Shown: positions 22,028 to 30,331, counted from the first letter of the stretch. The stretch: DNA of 32,117 bases from JANMAT01 sp031359995 (GCA_031359995.1 JANMAT010000054.1:1-32117); one strand, 5' to 3'. Numbers and translations: made by a program. The notes: generated by a model not told the origin, from the sequence alone.

Positions 22028-23014
22028 GTGGAGATCTCGTGTGCCTTTCCGACGACGTTGTCGTCACCCGAGGACATCGCCGTCGCCGAGGAGCTCGGGT
22101 ACGCCCGGGCCTGGCTGTACGACACGCCGCAGAACTCGCCCGACGTGTGGATGTCGCTGGCCCTCGCGGCCAAGGCCACGTCTCGCATCGGGCTCGGCCC
22201 GGGTGTGCTGATCCCGAGCCTGCGCCACCCGATGGCGAACGCCGCCGGCGCGGCCACGCTGGAAGCGCTGGCCCCGGGCCGCACCGCGGTGGCGTTCGGC
22301 ACCGGCTTCACCGGGCGCCGGGCCATGGGGTACGGCGCCATCACGTGGGCGTTCATGGTCGACTACATCAAGGCGTTCCAGGGCCTGCTGCGCGGTGACG
22401 TCATCACCTGGGAGGGCGCCCGCATGCAGATGCTGCAGCCCGAGGGCGGCGCGCCGCCGCGACCCATCGACATCCCGGTCCTCATCGGAGCCCTCGGGCC
22501 CAAGGGCCGGGCCGCCGCGCTCGAACTGGGCGACGGGCTGTACGTCGCGCTGAGCGTGGACGAGGCGGCCAAGCAGTTCGACTGGGTGGCGTTCCTGTGC
22601 TGGGGCACGGTGCTCGACCCGGGCGAGCGGGCCGACTCTGCCCGGGTGCGCAACGCCGCCGGCCCGGGTTGGGCGCTGGCGTACCACAGCACCTACGAGT
22701 TCGTGGACCGCACCGCGGTCGAGGCCATCCCCGGCGGCCGCGAGTGGCTGGCCGTGGTGGACCGGCGGCCCGAGAACGAGCGGCACCTCGCGGTGCACGA
22801 GGGGCACTGCATCCACACCAACGAGGCCGACGACGCCGCGTGGGCCGCCGGCGGCGCGGCACTCGTCGACCAGGTGACCATCACGGGTTCGCCGGCCGAG
22901 GTGCGCGACCGAGTCGCCCAGCTCGGCGAGCAGGGCGTCACCGAACTCGTGTACCAGCCCGCGGGTGACGACATCCGGCGCGAGCTCGACCAGATGATGA
23001 ACGCCCTGCGATAG
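22028..23014 (+). CDS. LLM-class flavin/F420-dependent oxidoreductase
   Basis: 328 residues from GTG 22028. Luciferase-superfamily motifs: EELGYARAWLYDTPQNSPDV, SRIGLGPGVLIPSLRHPMAN, RTAVAFGTGFTGRRAMGYGA and PIDIPVLIGALGPKGRAAA. It is slightly different from the other two LLM genes of the window (no close pairwise identity by eye). Substrate unknown; F420 use is inferred from the actinobacterial setting. No clear Shine-Dalgarno or -10 box at the standard positions. It lies 64 bases after the GDPD gene and converges on a small gene with one base between stops. Confidence 0.87.
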   Translation: MEISCAFPTTLSSPEDIAVAEELGYARAWLYDTPQNSPDVWMSLALAAKATSRIGLGPGVLIPSLRHPMANAAGAATLEALAPGRTAVAFGTGFTGRRAMGYGAITWAFMVDYIKAFQGLLRGDVITWEGARMQMLQPEGGAPPRPIDIPVLIGALGPKGRAAALELGDGLYVALSVDEAAKQFDWVAFLCWGTVLDPGERADSARVRNAAGPGWALAYHSTYEFVDRTAVEAIPGGREWLAVVDRRPENERHLAVHEGHCIHTNEADDAAWAAGGAALVDQVTITGSPAEVRDRVAQLGEQGVTELVYQPAGDDIRRELDQMMNALR

Positions 23015-23015
23015 C

Positions 23016-23189
23016 TCAGGGTCGGGGCGGCACGTTGAAGCGGAGCTTCAGCGGCGAGCCGTCGGGCGCCTCGATCACCAGCTCGGGCCGGGTGTCCTTC
23101 GGCGCTCCGTCGTCACCCGGTTCGCCCTCGGTGACCTCGGCCTGCACGGTGAGCTTGGTCCGGCGACGGTCGGGCGTGGAACGGGGCAT
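23016..23189 (-). CDS. Small hypothetical protein
   Basis: 57 residues, hydrophilic, beginning MPRSTPDRRRTKLTVQAEV and ending LVIEAPDGSPLKLRFNVPPR-P. The pattern of alternating hydrophobic residues (LTVQAEV, ELVIEA, LKLRFNV) suggests a small beta structure. CATACT on this strand lies 5 bases before the ATG. It is divergent from the NYN gene, with 76 bases between starts. No family recognised. Confidence 0.5.
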   Translation of the reverse strand: MPRSTPDRRRTKLTVQAEVTEGEPGDDGAPKDTRPELVIEAPDGSPLKLRFNVPPRP

Positions 23190-23194
23190 GGGCC

Positions 23195-23200
23195 AGTATG
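23195..23200 (-). promoter_or_regulatory. CATACT -10-like box of the 57-residue gene
   Basis: CATACT on the minus strand, 5 bases before the ATG at 23189; leaderless layout. Confidence 0.35.
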
Positions 23201-23253
23201 GCCCCGCGCCCGCCCTTTGCCTCGTCGGCGTCCGGCGCGGAGCGAGGCTCGCA

Positions 23254-23259
23254 TAGGGT
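23254..23259 (+). promoter_or_regulatory. TAGGGT -10 box of the NYN gene, leaderless type
   Basis: TAGGGT lies 6 bases before the ATG at 23266, the same word and spacing as before the hemolysin III gene. Confidence 0.5.
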
Positions 23260-23265
23260 GCGGGC

Positions 23266-23817
23266 ATGGCCCAGGAAGCGCTCACGTACCTGCTCGTCGA
23301 CGGCGAGAACATCGATGGCACGCTGGGCAACATCCTGAACCGCAAGCCCGACCCGCCGCAGCGCCCGCGCTGGCAGCGTCTGCTGACCTTCGCCGAGAGC
23401 ACCTGGGAGCGGCCGGTGCGGGGGCTCTTCTTCATCAACGCCACCGGCGGGCTGCACGCGCCGTTCCTGCAGGCGCTCATGGCCATCGGCTACCGACCGA
23501 TCCCGCTGGCCGGCAAGGACAACGAGAAGGTCGTCGACATCGGCATCCAGCGCACGCTGCGTGCGCTGCGCGAGCGTGAAGGGCACGTGCTCCTGGCCAG
23601 CCACGACGCCGACTTCGTCGCCGACATGGCGGCGCTGGCCGGCGGCGGGCGCCGCATCGGACTCGTCGCGTTCAGCGAGCTGGTGAGCCAGCAACTGCGC
23701 GAGGTGCGCGGCCTCGAGATCTTCGACCTGGAAGACCATGCCCACGCCTTCGATGTCGAGCTCCCGCGCGTGCGCATCATCTCGATCGACGACTTCGACC
23801 CGTTGAAGTACCTCTGA
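23266..23817 (+). CDS. NYN-domain (PIN-like) ribonuclease-type protein
   Basis: 183 residues with the NYN fold: the first acidic site YLLVDGENID (residues 8-17), a central KDNEKVVDIGIQRTLRAL segment, and the third acidic site HVLLASHDADFVADMAAL. Acidic residues at these places bind the metal in PIN-like RNases, so RNA cleavage is likely. The C-terminus (HAFDVELPRVRIISIDDFDP) is an add-on seen in actinobacterial members. The gene is alone, 41 bases before mtr. Confidence 0.85.
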   Translation: MAQEALTYLLVDGENIDGTLGNILNRKPDPPQRPRWQRLLTFAESTWERPVRGLFFINATGGLHAPFLQALMAIGYRPIPLAGKDNEKVVDIGIQRTLRALREREGHVLLASHDADFVADMAALAGGGRRIGLVAFSELVSQQLREVRGLEIFDLEDHAHAFDVELPRVRIISIDDFDPLKYL

Positions 23818-23842
23818 TACGCGGCGGTCGGCGCCTGGTCAG

Positions 23843-23848
23843 TACGGT
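23843..23848 (+). promoter_or_regulatory. TACGGT -10-like box before mtr
   Basis: TACGGT, 10 bases before the ATG at 23859; no Shine-Dalgarno site. Spacing is longer than for the other boxes. Confidence 0.3.
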
Positions 23849-23858
23849 TGCCGTCCGC

Positions 23859-25244
23859 ATGAGCGAATCCTTCGAGCAGTACGACCTCGTCATCATCGGC
23901 AGCGGCAGCGGCAACTCTCTCATCGGGCCGGCCATGGACGACTGGAAGGTCGCCATGGTCGAGGAGTGGGTGTTCGGCGGCACCTGCCTCAACCGTGGCT
24001 GCATCCCCACCAAGATGTTCGTCCACGCCGCCGACACCGTGTTGAGCGTCGAGCATGCCCACCGCCTCGGGGTCGACGCCCACGTCGACGGTGTGCGGTG
24101 GCCCGACATCCGCGACCGCGTGTTCGGCCGCATCGACCCCATCGCCGCCGGCGGCGCGCGCTACCGCACCAGCGAGTGCCCCAACATCACGGTCCACGCC
24201 GGGCGGGGCCGGTTCGTGGGCGAGCGCCGGCTCGAGGTCACCACGCCCGCCGGGATCGCCCGCATCGAGGGTCGCCGGGTGGTGGTCGCCGCCGGCGCCC
24301 GACCCATGATCCCCGACGTACCCGGCCTGGCCGAGGCGGGCTACCACACGAGCGACGACCTCATGCGCCTCGACGCGGTTCCCGAGCACCTGATCGTGCT
24401 GGGCGGTGGCTTCATCGCCTGCGAGCTGGCCCACGTGTTCGGTGCGCTGGGCTCGCAGATCACCATCGTGCAGCGCGGCTCCCAGCTGCTCCGAGCCGAG
24501 GACCACGACATCAGCCGGGCCATCACCGAGGCCTTCGCCGCTCGGTTCGACCTGCGGCTCGGCACGTTCCCCACCTCGGTCGAGCGCGTCGGCGACCGCG
24601 TCGTGGTCACGCTCACCGACGGCAGCACCGTGGAGGGCACCGACATCCTGGTCGCCACCGGCCGCGTGCCCAACAGCGATACGGTCGACGCCGCCACGTG
24701 CGGCCTGGCGCTGCACCCCGACGGCCGCATCGTGGCCGACGCCACCGGCGCCACGTCGGTGCCGGGCGTGTGGGCGCTGGGCGACATCAGCTCGCGGTTC
24801 ATGCTCAAGCACGTGGCGAACCACGAGGCGCGCGTGGTGGCCCACAACCTGATGGGTCCGGACACGTTGCGGGAGAGCGACTACCGCGCCGTGCCCCATG
24901 CCGTGTTCACCAACCCGCAGATCGCCAGCGTCGGCCCCACCGAGCACGAGGCCGTCACCGCCGGAATCGACATCATGGTGGCCACGCACCACTACCGAGA
25001 CGTCGCCTACGGCTGGGCGCTGGAGGACACGACCAGCTTCTGCAAGCTGATCGCCGATCGGGCCACGCGCCGGCTGATCGCCGCCCACATCATCGGCCCT
25101 CACGCGTCGAGCCTCATCCAGCAGCTGATCCACGGCATCCGTTACGACACCAGCATCGACGAGATGGCCCGCGGCTCGTACTACATCCACCCCGCCCTCG
25201 GCGAGGTCGTGGAGAACGCGCTGCTCAAGTTCGACGGCATCTGA
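23859..25244 (+). CDS. mtr: Mycothione reductase
   Basis: 461 residues, a class I pyridine nucleotide-disulfide reductase that reduces mycothiol disulfide with NADPH. It has the FAD motif IIGSGSGN (12-19), the redox disulfide Cys43-x4-Cys48 in GGTCLNRGCIPTKM, an NADPH-binding VLGGGFIACELAHVFGALG, the ALGDIS FAD segment, and the C-terminal His444-x4-Glu449 dyad (IHPALGEVVENAL). GSGSGNS and the overall layout match mycobacterial Mtr rather than glutathione reductase or lipoamide dehydrogenase. It indicates that the organism makes mycothiol. Confidence 0.93.
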   Translation: MSESFEQYDLVIIGSGSGNSLIGPAMDDWKVAMVEEWVFGGTCLNRGCIPTKMFVHAADTVLSVEHAHRLGVDAHVDGVRWPDIRDRVFGRIDPIAAGGARYRTSECPNITVHAGRGRFVGERRLEVTTPAGIARIEGRRVVVAAGARPMIPDVPGLAEAGYHTSDDLMRLDAVPEHLIVLGGGFIACELAHVFGALGSQITIVQRGSQLLRAEDHDISRAITEAFAARFDLRLGTFPTSVERVGDRVVVTLTDGSTVEGTDILVATGRVPNSDTVDAATCGLALHPDGRIVADATGATSVPGVWALGDISSRFMLKHVANHEARVVAHNLMGPDTLRESDYRAVPHAVFTNPQIASVGPTEHEAVTAGIDIMVATHHYRDVAYGWALEDTTSFCKLIADRATRRLIAAHIIGPHASSLIQQLIHGIRYDTSIDEMARGSYYIHPALGEVVENALLKFDGI

Positions 25245-25309
25245 CGCGGCCGCCGCCGCTCCGCTGAGCTGACGCCAGCCACGACGGCCGCCCGCTCGCC
25301 CCTTTCTCC

Positions 25310-25358
25310 GTTCTGGGCAGCGAAGACGTTGCTGGGCATCGGTTTCACTGCCCAGAAC
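25310..25358. repeat. Long inverted repeat (stem-loop) downstream of mtr
   Basis: The 15-base arms 25310-25324 and 25344-25358 differ at one position; the outer 11 bases (GTTCTGGGCAG / CTGCCCAGAAC) pair perfectly. The loop is 19 bases and contains a third copy of CTGGGCA (25332-25338). The mismatch is C-A in a plus-strand RNA but a G-U pair in a minus-strand RNA, so the fold is better in a transcript running from the SnoaL-like gene. No T-run follows on either side. The rest of the 247-base gap 25245-25491 shows no gene. Confidence 0.55.
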
Positions 25359-25491
25359 CCGCCTGGTCCGCCCGCTGGTGGTGGGGCGCGACGACCTCAC
25401 GGGCCGCAGACGCCACGCGGCGGCGCACGTCGTCATCGGTGACGCGGTCGACCTCGACCGCCGCGCGGACGTCGGGCCGGTGGATCCCGGC

Positions 25492-25902
25492 TCAGGTCGG
25501 GACGGTGCCGAACACGCGGCCGGCGTGCAGGGTGTCGGCGTACTCCTCAAGGCGCGCGATCTTGCCGTCCCGGCACGTGTAGACCCAGCAGTACTCGTTG
25601 ACGTACTCGGTGGCCTTGAACGTGGTGGCGCTGAGGCGCAGCTGCACGACGGCCGTGTCGCCCTCCACGATCATCTTGCGCACGTCGCGCACGACGGTGC
25701 GCTGGTCGAACAGCGTGCTCGACACGCCGCCACCCAGCGCCTTGGCGACCACGTCGCGACCCAGGAACGGGCCGAAGGTGGACGACGGGGGCAGCACCCA
25801 CACAGCGTCGTCGGCCAGCACCGCGGCGATGCCCTCGACGTCGCTGGCCGAACGGGCGGCGAGGAGCTGCTGCACGAGACTGCGGGTCGCTTCGGTGTCC
25901 AT
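25492..25902 (-). CDS. SnoaL-like / NTF2-family protein
   Basis: 136 residues of the NTF2-like fold: an N-terminal helix pair (TRSLVQQLLAARSASDVEG), AAVLADDAVWVLPPSS, GRDVVAKAL, then strands (GDTAVVQLRLSATTFKAT, YCWVYTCRDGKIARLEEYAD). Members include polyketide cyclases, ketosteroid isomerases and many of unknown role; no catalytic assignment is possible. TAGAAC, 7 bases before the ATG, is only a partial -10 match. It is divergent from the LLM gene at 26030. Confidence 0.82.
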   Translation of the reverse strand: MDTEATRSLVQQLLAARSASDVEGIAAVLADDAVWVLPPSSTFGPFLGRDVVAKALGGGVSSTLFDQRTVVRDVRKMIVEGDTAVVQLRLSATTFKATEYVNEYCWVYTCRDGKIARLEEYADTLHAGRVFGTVPT

Positions 25903-25934
25903 GGACGGAGTTCTACTCGACCGCGGACGCACGG

Positions 25935-25964
25935 TTGGCAAAGCCCGAGGGTGCACAGTAAGGT
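25935..25964 (+). promoter_or_regulatory. Sigma-70-type promoter TTGGCA-N18-TAAGGT
   Basis: TTGGCA at 25935-25940 and TAAGGT at 25959-25964 are separated by 18 bases and sit upstream of the LLM gene at 26030. That gene has a leader of about 60 bases with AGGAG 9 bases before the ATG, unlike the leaderless genes nearby. Confidence 0.45.
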
Positions 25965-26029
25965 CGGCGGTGGGGAGAGCGACGCGCTGTGAACTCGCGC
26001 TCGTGCGACGACGCCAGGAGACCGGCACC

Positions 26030-26968
26030 ATGGAGTTCGGCGCGCTCACCGGGAACTTCGGCAACTTCGGCGACGTCCCCGGCGTGGACGGGTGCCTGGC
26101 CGTGGCCGACGCGGCCGAACGACTCGGCTACGACTCGGTCTGGGTGCACGACCACGTGATCATGCCTTCGAACGTGACGTCGACGTACCTGTACAACGAC
26201 AGCGGCGCGTCGCCGTTCTCGACCGCTCAGTACATCTACGACCCGCTCGTGCTCATGGCCGCCATCGGTGCGCGCACCGCGCGGGTCGCCATCGGCACGA
26301 GCGTGCTGGTGGTGCCGTACCGGAACCCGCTCGTGCTGGCCAAGCAGCTCTCGACCATCGACCGCATCTCGCACGGGCGCGTCATCCTCGGCATCGGCGT
26401 GGGCTGGATGGCCGAGGAGTTCGCCGCGCTGGGCATCGGCAACCAGTACCCGCACCGCGGCCGGGTGACCGACGAGTTCATGGCGGTGTGCATCGACCTG
26501 TGGACCCAGACCGGCCCGAGCAGCTTCCACGGCGAGTGGGTTTCCTACGACGCGGTGGGTGCCAACCCCCTGCCGTTGCAGCGTCCGCACATCCCGATCT
26601 GGGTGGGCGGCAAGACCGGGCCAGCCGCCCGACGTGTCGCCCGCTACGGCTCGGGCTACCACACGGTCGGTTCGACGCCAGAGCAGTTGGCCGGCGAGAT
26701 CGTGACGGTGCGGGCCGAGATGGACCGAGCCGGGCGCGACCCCGACGACCTGGTCGTGTCGATGCTCTGGGGTTTCCTGCCCGTGAGCGGCCGGGAGGAG
26801 CTCGTCGACCTGCTCGGCCGGTACGAGCAGGTCGGGCTGCACCACGTGATCGGCGTGCCCTCGCTGCGAGCGGGTCAGCTCGCCGGACTGTCGACCCACG
26901 ACCTGCTGACGGCGACGATCGAGGACCTCGAGCACTTCGCCACCGACGTGCGCCCCGCGCTGGGGTGA
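26030..26968 (+). CDS. LLM-class F420-dependent oxidoreductase (TIGR03619-like)
   Basis: 312 residues. Motifs: RLGYDSVWVHDHVIMPSN, VAIGTSVLVVPYRNPLVLAK, ISHGRVILGIGVGWMAEEFA, and RPHIPIWVGGKTGPAARRVA, the classical pattern of F420-dependent oxidoreductases of the TIGR03619 type. AGGAG at proper spacing supports ATG 26030. It is followed after 94 bases by an amidohydrolase on the same strand, a pairing common in actinobacterial catabolic regions. Confidence 0.92.
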   Translation: MEFGALTGNFGNFGDVPGVDGCLAVADAAERLGYDSVWVHDHVIMPSNVTSTYLYNDSGASPFSTAQYIYDPLVLMAAIGARTARVAIGTSVLVVPYRNPLVLAKQLSTIDRISHGRVILGIGVGWMAEEFAALGIGNQYPHRGRVTDEFMAVCIDLWTQTGPSSFHGEWVSYDAVGANPLPLQRPHIPIWVGGKTGPAARRVARYGSGYHTVGSTPEQLAGEIVTVRAEMDRAGRDPDDLVVSMLWGFLPVSGREELVDLLGRYEQVGLHHVIGVPSLRAGQLAGLSTHDLLTATIEDLEHFATDVRPALG

Positions 26969-27062
26969 CGGGCGGGGCCGCCATCGGGCCGGCCCGACGC
27001 GCCGCCTAGGATCGACGCCGGGGGAACAGGCCGGGCGCTCGCCGCGGCCGGGGAGGTCGATC

Positions 27063-28247
27063 ATGGTGCTCGCAGCCCACGACGATGCGCTTGCGGATCT
27101 GAAGGTCATCGACACCGACACCCACCTGTCGGAACCGGCTGACCTGTGGACCTCGCGGGCACCGGCGCGCGACCGCGACCGCGTGCCGCGCCAGGTGACG
27201 CGCGACGGGCGCACTCGTTGGATCGTCGGCGACGACATCGACCTGGGCGGGGCCGGCGCGTCGAGCGTCGTCGACCGCGACGGCGCCAAGATGCTGGGCA
27301 TCGGCTGGATGAAGATGTCGGTCGACGAGGTGCACGACGCCTCGTCGCAGGTGCCGGCGCGCGTCGCCATGATGGACACGCTCGGCATCCACGCCCAGGT
27401 GGTCTACCCGAACGTCGCCGGCTTCGGGAACCAGGCGTTCCTGCGCATCGACGACGCCGGTCTGCGGCTGCTCTGCGCCCAGCTCTACAACGACGCCGTG
27501 GCCGAGATGCAACAGGCGTCGGGCGGCCGCCTCTTCCCCATGGCCCTCGTGCCGTGGTGGGACCTGGACGCCGCGGTGACCGAGGTGCGCCGGTGCGCGG
27601 CGATGGGTCTGCGCGGTGTCGTCACGTGCTCGAACCCCGAAGAGGCCGGGCGGCCCGATCTGGCCCAGCCGGCGTGGGTGCCCTTCTTCGAGGCGTGCCA
27701 GGAGCTGGCCCTGCCCATCAACTTCCACATCGGGTCGAGCGCCGGTGCCATGGACTTCTACGGCAAGGCGCCGTGGCCGTCGCTGCCCAACGAGGCCCGC
27801 CTCGCCCTCGGCTCGAGCAACCTGTTCCTGGGCAACGCCCGCGTGATCGGCAACCTGATCTACTCCGGGGTGGCCGAGCGGTTCCCCGGCTGCCGGTTCG
27901 TATCGGTCGAGTCGGGCATCGGCTGGCTGCCGTTCTACCTGGACGCGCTCACGTGGGAGATGGGCGAGACGATGCCCAACGCGAGCGCACGGCTGCGCCT
28001 CACGCCGTGGGAGTACTTCCAGCGCCAGTTCTTCGGCTGCTTCTGGTTCGAGCACACGAACCTGGCCGCCACCGTGGCCGCCCTCGGCGCCCAGAGCGTG
28101 CTGTTCGAGACCGATTTCCCCCACCCCACGTGCCTCTACCCCGAGCCGCGCCAGCAGATCCGTGCCGTGCTCGACGCGCTCGATCCCGAGTCGGCTCGCC
28201 GCGTGCTGCAGGACAACGCGGCGGCGCTGTACCGCATCCCGGTCTGA
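27063..28247 (+). CDS. Amidohydrolase-2 family metal-dependent hydrolase
   Basis: 394 residues of the PF04909 TIM-barrel type (ACMSD/gamma-resorcylate decarboxylase relatives). Metal ligands by motif: Asp19-x-His21 in VIDTDTHLSEP, His222 in INFHIGSSAG and Asp351 in FETDFPHP. Members hydrolyse or decarboxylate aromatic acids and related substrates. GGGAGG 6 bases before the ATG defines the start; TAGGAT at 27007-27012 could be its -10 box. Confidence 0.88.
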   Translation: MVLAAHDDALADLKVIDTDTHLSEPADLWTSRAPARDRDRVPRQVTRDGRTRWIVGDDIDLGGAGASSVVDRDGAKMLGIGWMKMSVDEVHDASSQVPARVAMMDTLGIHAQVVYPNVAGFGNQAFLRIDDAGLRLLCAQLYNDAVAEMQQASGGRLFPMALVPWWDLDAAVTEVRRCAAMGLRGVVTCSNPEEAGRPDLAQPAWVPFFEACQELALPINFHIGSSAGAMDFYGKAPWPSLPNEARLALGSSNLFLGNARVIGNLIYSGVAERFPGCRFVSVESGIGWLPFYLDALTWEMGETMPNASARLRLTPWEYFQRQFFGCFWFEHTNLAATVAALGAQSVLFETDFPHPTCLYPEPRQQIRAVLDALDPESARRVLQDNAAALYRIPV

Positions 28248-28257
28248 CCGTCACCCG

Positions 28258-28263
28258 TACAGT
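28258..28263 (+). promoter_or_regulatory. TACAGT -10 box of the nucleoside hydrolase gene, leaderless type
   Basis: TACAGT lies 6 bases before the ATG at 28270, only 11 bases after the amidohydrolase stop, so the gene may have its own promoter as well as read-through. Confidence 0.45.
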
Positions 28264-28269
28264 CGGGGA

Positions 28270-29184
28270 ATGCGGATCTGGATCGACACCGACATCGGCT
28301 CCGACGTGGACGACGCGCTGGCGTTGGCCTACGCGTTGCGGCACCCGGACCTGCAGGTGGTCGGTGTGTCGACGGTGTTCGGCGACATCCCGGTGCGTAG
28401 CGCCATCGCTCGCCGGCTGCTCGACCTGGCCGGCGCCGGCGACGTGCCCGTGCTGCCCGGTCTCGGCGTACCCCTGACCGACGGGAAGGTCGGCGTCATG
28501 TTCGGCCACGAGGGGCACGGGCTGCTCGACGGCCCCGAACCCGTGGTGCGCACGGCGAGCGAGGACGGCGGCGGTGCCCGCATCGCCGAGCTGGTCGCGG
28601 CGATCGATGCCGTCGCGCCCGACGTGCTCGTGGCGATTGGGCCGCTGACCAACCTGGCGGCCATGGTTCGGGCCGGAGCGACCCTGCCGCCGCTCGCCGT
28701 CATGGGCGGCAAGCTCACCGAGGTGGCCATCGCCCACATGACCGCCGACACGCCCGAGTGGAACTGGTTCTGCGACCCGGTGGCCGCGCAGGTCGTGCTC
28801 GGAGCCGGTCACGCCACGCCGCCCGTGCTGCTACCGGCCGAGATGACCTTCCGCACCCGGCTGGCCGACGGCGACGTGGACGCGCTGGCCGACGGTGACG
28901 AGTTGGCCGCCGCCGTAGCGGTGCTGTGCCGGCACTGGCTCGAGCACCAGCGCACCGGGTTCGGCAGCACCGACCCCGCCGTCACCCTGCACGACCCGCT
29001 GACCGTGGCCGTGCTCGTAGCCGAGTCGTTGTGCACCTTCGCCCCGCACACGATCCGTGTCGACGAGCGCGGGGCCTGCCATCGCGGGGGCGAGGGCGCT
29101 GGTCCGGTGCGCGCCGCCGTCGACGTGGACGCCGACGCGGTGCGGCGCCACCTCATGGACCATCTGCTCGGACCGCGAGCCTGA
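28270..29184 (+). CDS. Inosine-uridine-type nucleoside hydrolase
   Basis: 304 residues. The calcium-site motif is IDTDIGSDVDDA (Asp6, Asp8, Asp12, Asp14-Asp15), followed by VAIGPLTNLAAMV, the WNWFCDPVAAQVVL segment and the HDPLTVAVL motif with a catalytic-type His-Asp. It would split ribonucleosides into base and ribose. The Phe-Asn of the central E-F-N motif reads W-N-W here, which may change specificity. Confidence 0.9.
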   Translation: MRIWIDTDIGSDVDDALALAYALRHPDLQVVGVSTVFGDIPVRSAIARRLLDLAGAGDVPVLPGLGVPLTDGKVGVMFGHEGHGLLDGPEPVVRTASEDGGGARIAELVAAIDAVAPDVLVAIGPLTNLAAMVRAGATLPPLAVMGGKLTEVAIAHMTADTPEWNWFCDPVAAQVVLGAGHATPPVLLPAEMTFRTRLADGDVDALADGDELAAAVAVLCRHWLEHQRTGFGSTDPAVTLHDPLTVAVLVAESLCTFAPHTIRVDERGACHRGGEGAGPVRAAVDVDADAVRRHLMDHLLGPRA

Positions 29185-29291
29185 GGGCCCCGCGGCGCGC
29201 CTTCAGCCGGCGTCGCCGCGGGCGGGTCCAGATGCGCCCGCACCGAGGGTGGCGACGACGGCCATCGACCGGCGGCCGGGCATCAGCCGGC

Positions 29292-29384
29292 TCACGCGTC
29301 GCGCCGGCGTAGGAGCGCGTTGGCCAGGAGCATCAGCGCGAGCGTCCACAGGCACGTGCCTCGTACCCCTGACGCGAGTGGCAC
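29292..29384 (-). other. Possible membrane-protein C-terminal remnant
   Basis: A short frame from GTG 29384 ends LWTLALMLLANALLRRRDA, which looks like the last helix and basic tail of a polytopic membrane protein. Only 30 residues are open. It could be a remnant or chance; the surrounding 216-base gap 29185-29400 shows nothing else. Confidence 0.2.
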
Positions 29385-29400
29385 ACCACGGCGGGTCCGG

Positions 29401-30318
29401 TCATCGCTCCGTCGGGGTGGGCAGACCGAAGCTGGCCTCGAGGGCGCGCACCTCGGGCAGGCCGATCAGGTCCAGGAACTCGTCGAACTTCGGCAGACCG
29501 TCCACCACGGTGACGGGCGTGCCCACGGCCCGCAGCTCGGCTAGCGCCGACTGCATGGCCTTCGTCGCCGACAGCAGCGTGGTGATCGGCATGATCACCA
29601 GCGCGAAGCCGAGCTCCTGCAGGCGCTCGTAGGGCAGGGGCGGCGTTTTGCCCCCTTCGGCCCAGTTGAACACCAGCTGCTCGTCGGCCAGCTCGCGCGC
29701 CACGAGCTCGATCTCCTCGACGCTCTCGAGGGCTTCGACGAACAGCAGGTCGGCGCCGGCGGCGCGATACGCACGGGCCCGGGCCAGCGCCGCATCGAGC
29801 CCCTCCATGGCGCGGGCGTCGGTGCGGGCGATGATGACGAGATCCGGGTCTCGTCGCGCCGCCACCGCAGCTTCGAGCTTGCCGACCATCTCGGCGAGCG
29901 GCACGACCTGCTTGCCGCCCATGTGGCCGCAGCGCTTCGGCAGGATCTGGTCCTCGATGTGCAGGCCGGCCACACCGGCCTGCTCGTAGTCCTGCACCGT
30001 GCGCACCACGTTGATGGCGTTGCCGTAGCCGGTGTCGGCGTCAGCCACCAACGGCACGTCGATGGCCTGCACCAGGCGGCGTACCTGACCGGCCATCTCG
30101 GCCCCGCCGAGCAGGCCCACGTCGGGCCGGCCGAGCAGCGACGCCGTCGTCCCGAACCCGGTCATGTAGGCGCAGTCGAAGCCAGCCTGCTCCACGAGGC
30201 GGGCCGACAGTGCGTCGAACGCGCCGGGCGCCAGCACCGGACCGCCGGCGGCGAGCAGTGCGCGCAGACGGGCCGGGTTGGAGGGCATCGGGGACGTCGA
30301 GCGCAGCAGGTCGGCCAT
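29401..30318 (-). CDS. Isocitrate lyase/PEP mutase superfamily enzyme
   Basis: 305 residues. Motifs: VLAPGAFDALSARLVEQAGF, the metal-binding VADADTGYGN (Asp93/Asp95), LHIEDQ (Glu122/Asp123) and KRCGH (128-132) with catalytic-type Cys130. This is the pattern of 2-methylisocitrate-lyase, oxaloacetate decarboxylase and carboxyphosphonoenolpyruvate mutase-like enzymes; lyase activity is favoured by the Cys, but the exact substrate is open. ATG 30318 has an AACACT box 7 bases upstream; ATG 30288 is another possible start. Confidence 0.88.
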   Translation of the reverse strand: MADLLRSTSPMPSNPARLRALLAAGGPVLAPGAFDALSARLVEQAGFDCAYMTGFGTTASLLGRPDVGLLGGAEMAGQVRRLVQAIDVPLVADADTGYGNAINVVRTVQDYEQAGVAGLHIEDQILPKRCGHMGGKQVVPLAEMVGKLEAAVAARRDPDLVIIARTDARAMEGLDAALARARAYRAAGADLLFVEALESVEEIELVARELADEQLVFNWAEGGKTPPLPYERLQELGFALVIMPITTLLSATKAMQSALAELRAVGTPVTVVDGLPKFDEFLDLIGLPEVRALEASFGLPTPTER

Positions 30319-30325
30319 GCGCGGC

Positions 30326-30331
30326 AGTGTT
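30326..30331 (-). promoter_or_regulatory. AACACT -10-like box of the PEP mutase/lyase gene
   Basis: AACACT on the minus strand, 7 bases before the ATG at 30318. It fits NANNNT only. Confidence 0.3.

Noticed and set aside
25310..25358. Calling the inverted repeat an intrinsic terminator
   Set aside because: The loop is long and no T-run follows either arm.
23490..25550. Very long minus-strand open frame opposite mtr and the NYN gene
   Set aside because: Composition is shadow-like (runs of His, Gly, Arg, Val); the plus-strand frames carry clear family motifs. Long antisense frames are expected at this GC content.
25910..25915. TAGAAC as leaderless -10 box of the SnoaL-like gene
   Set aside because: Last base does not fit the NANNNT pattern; too weak to list.
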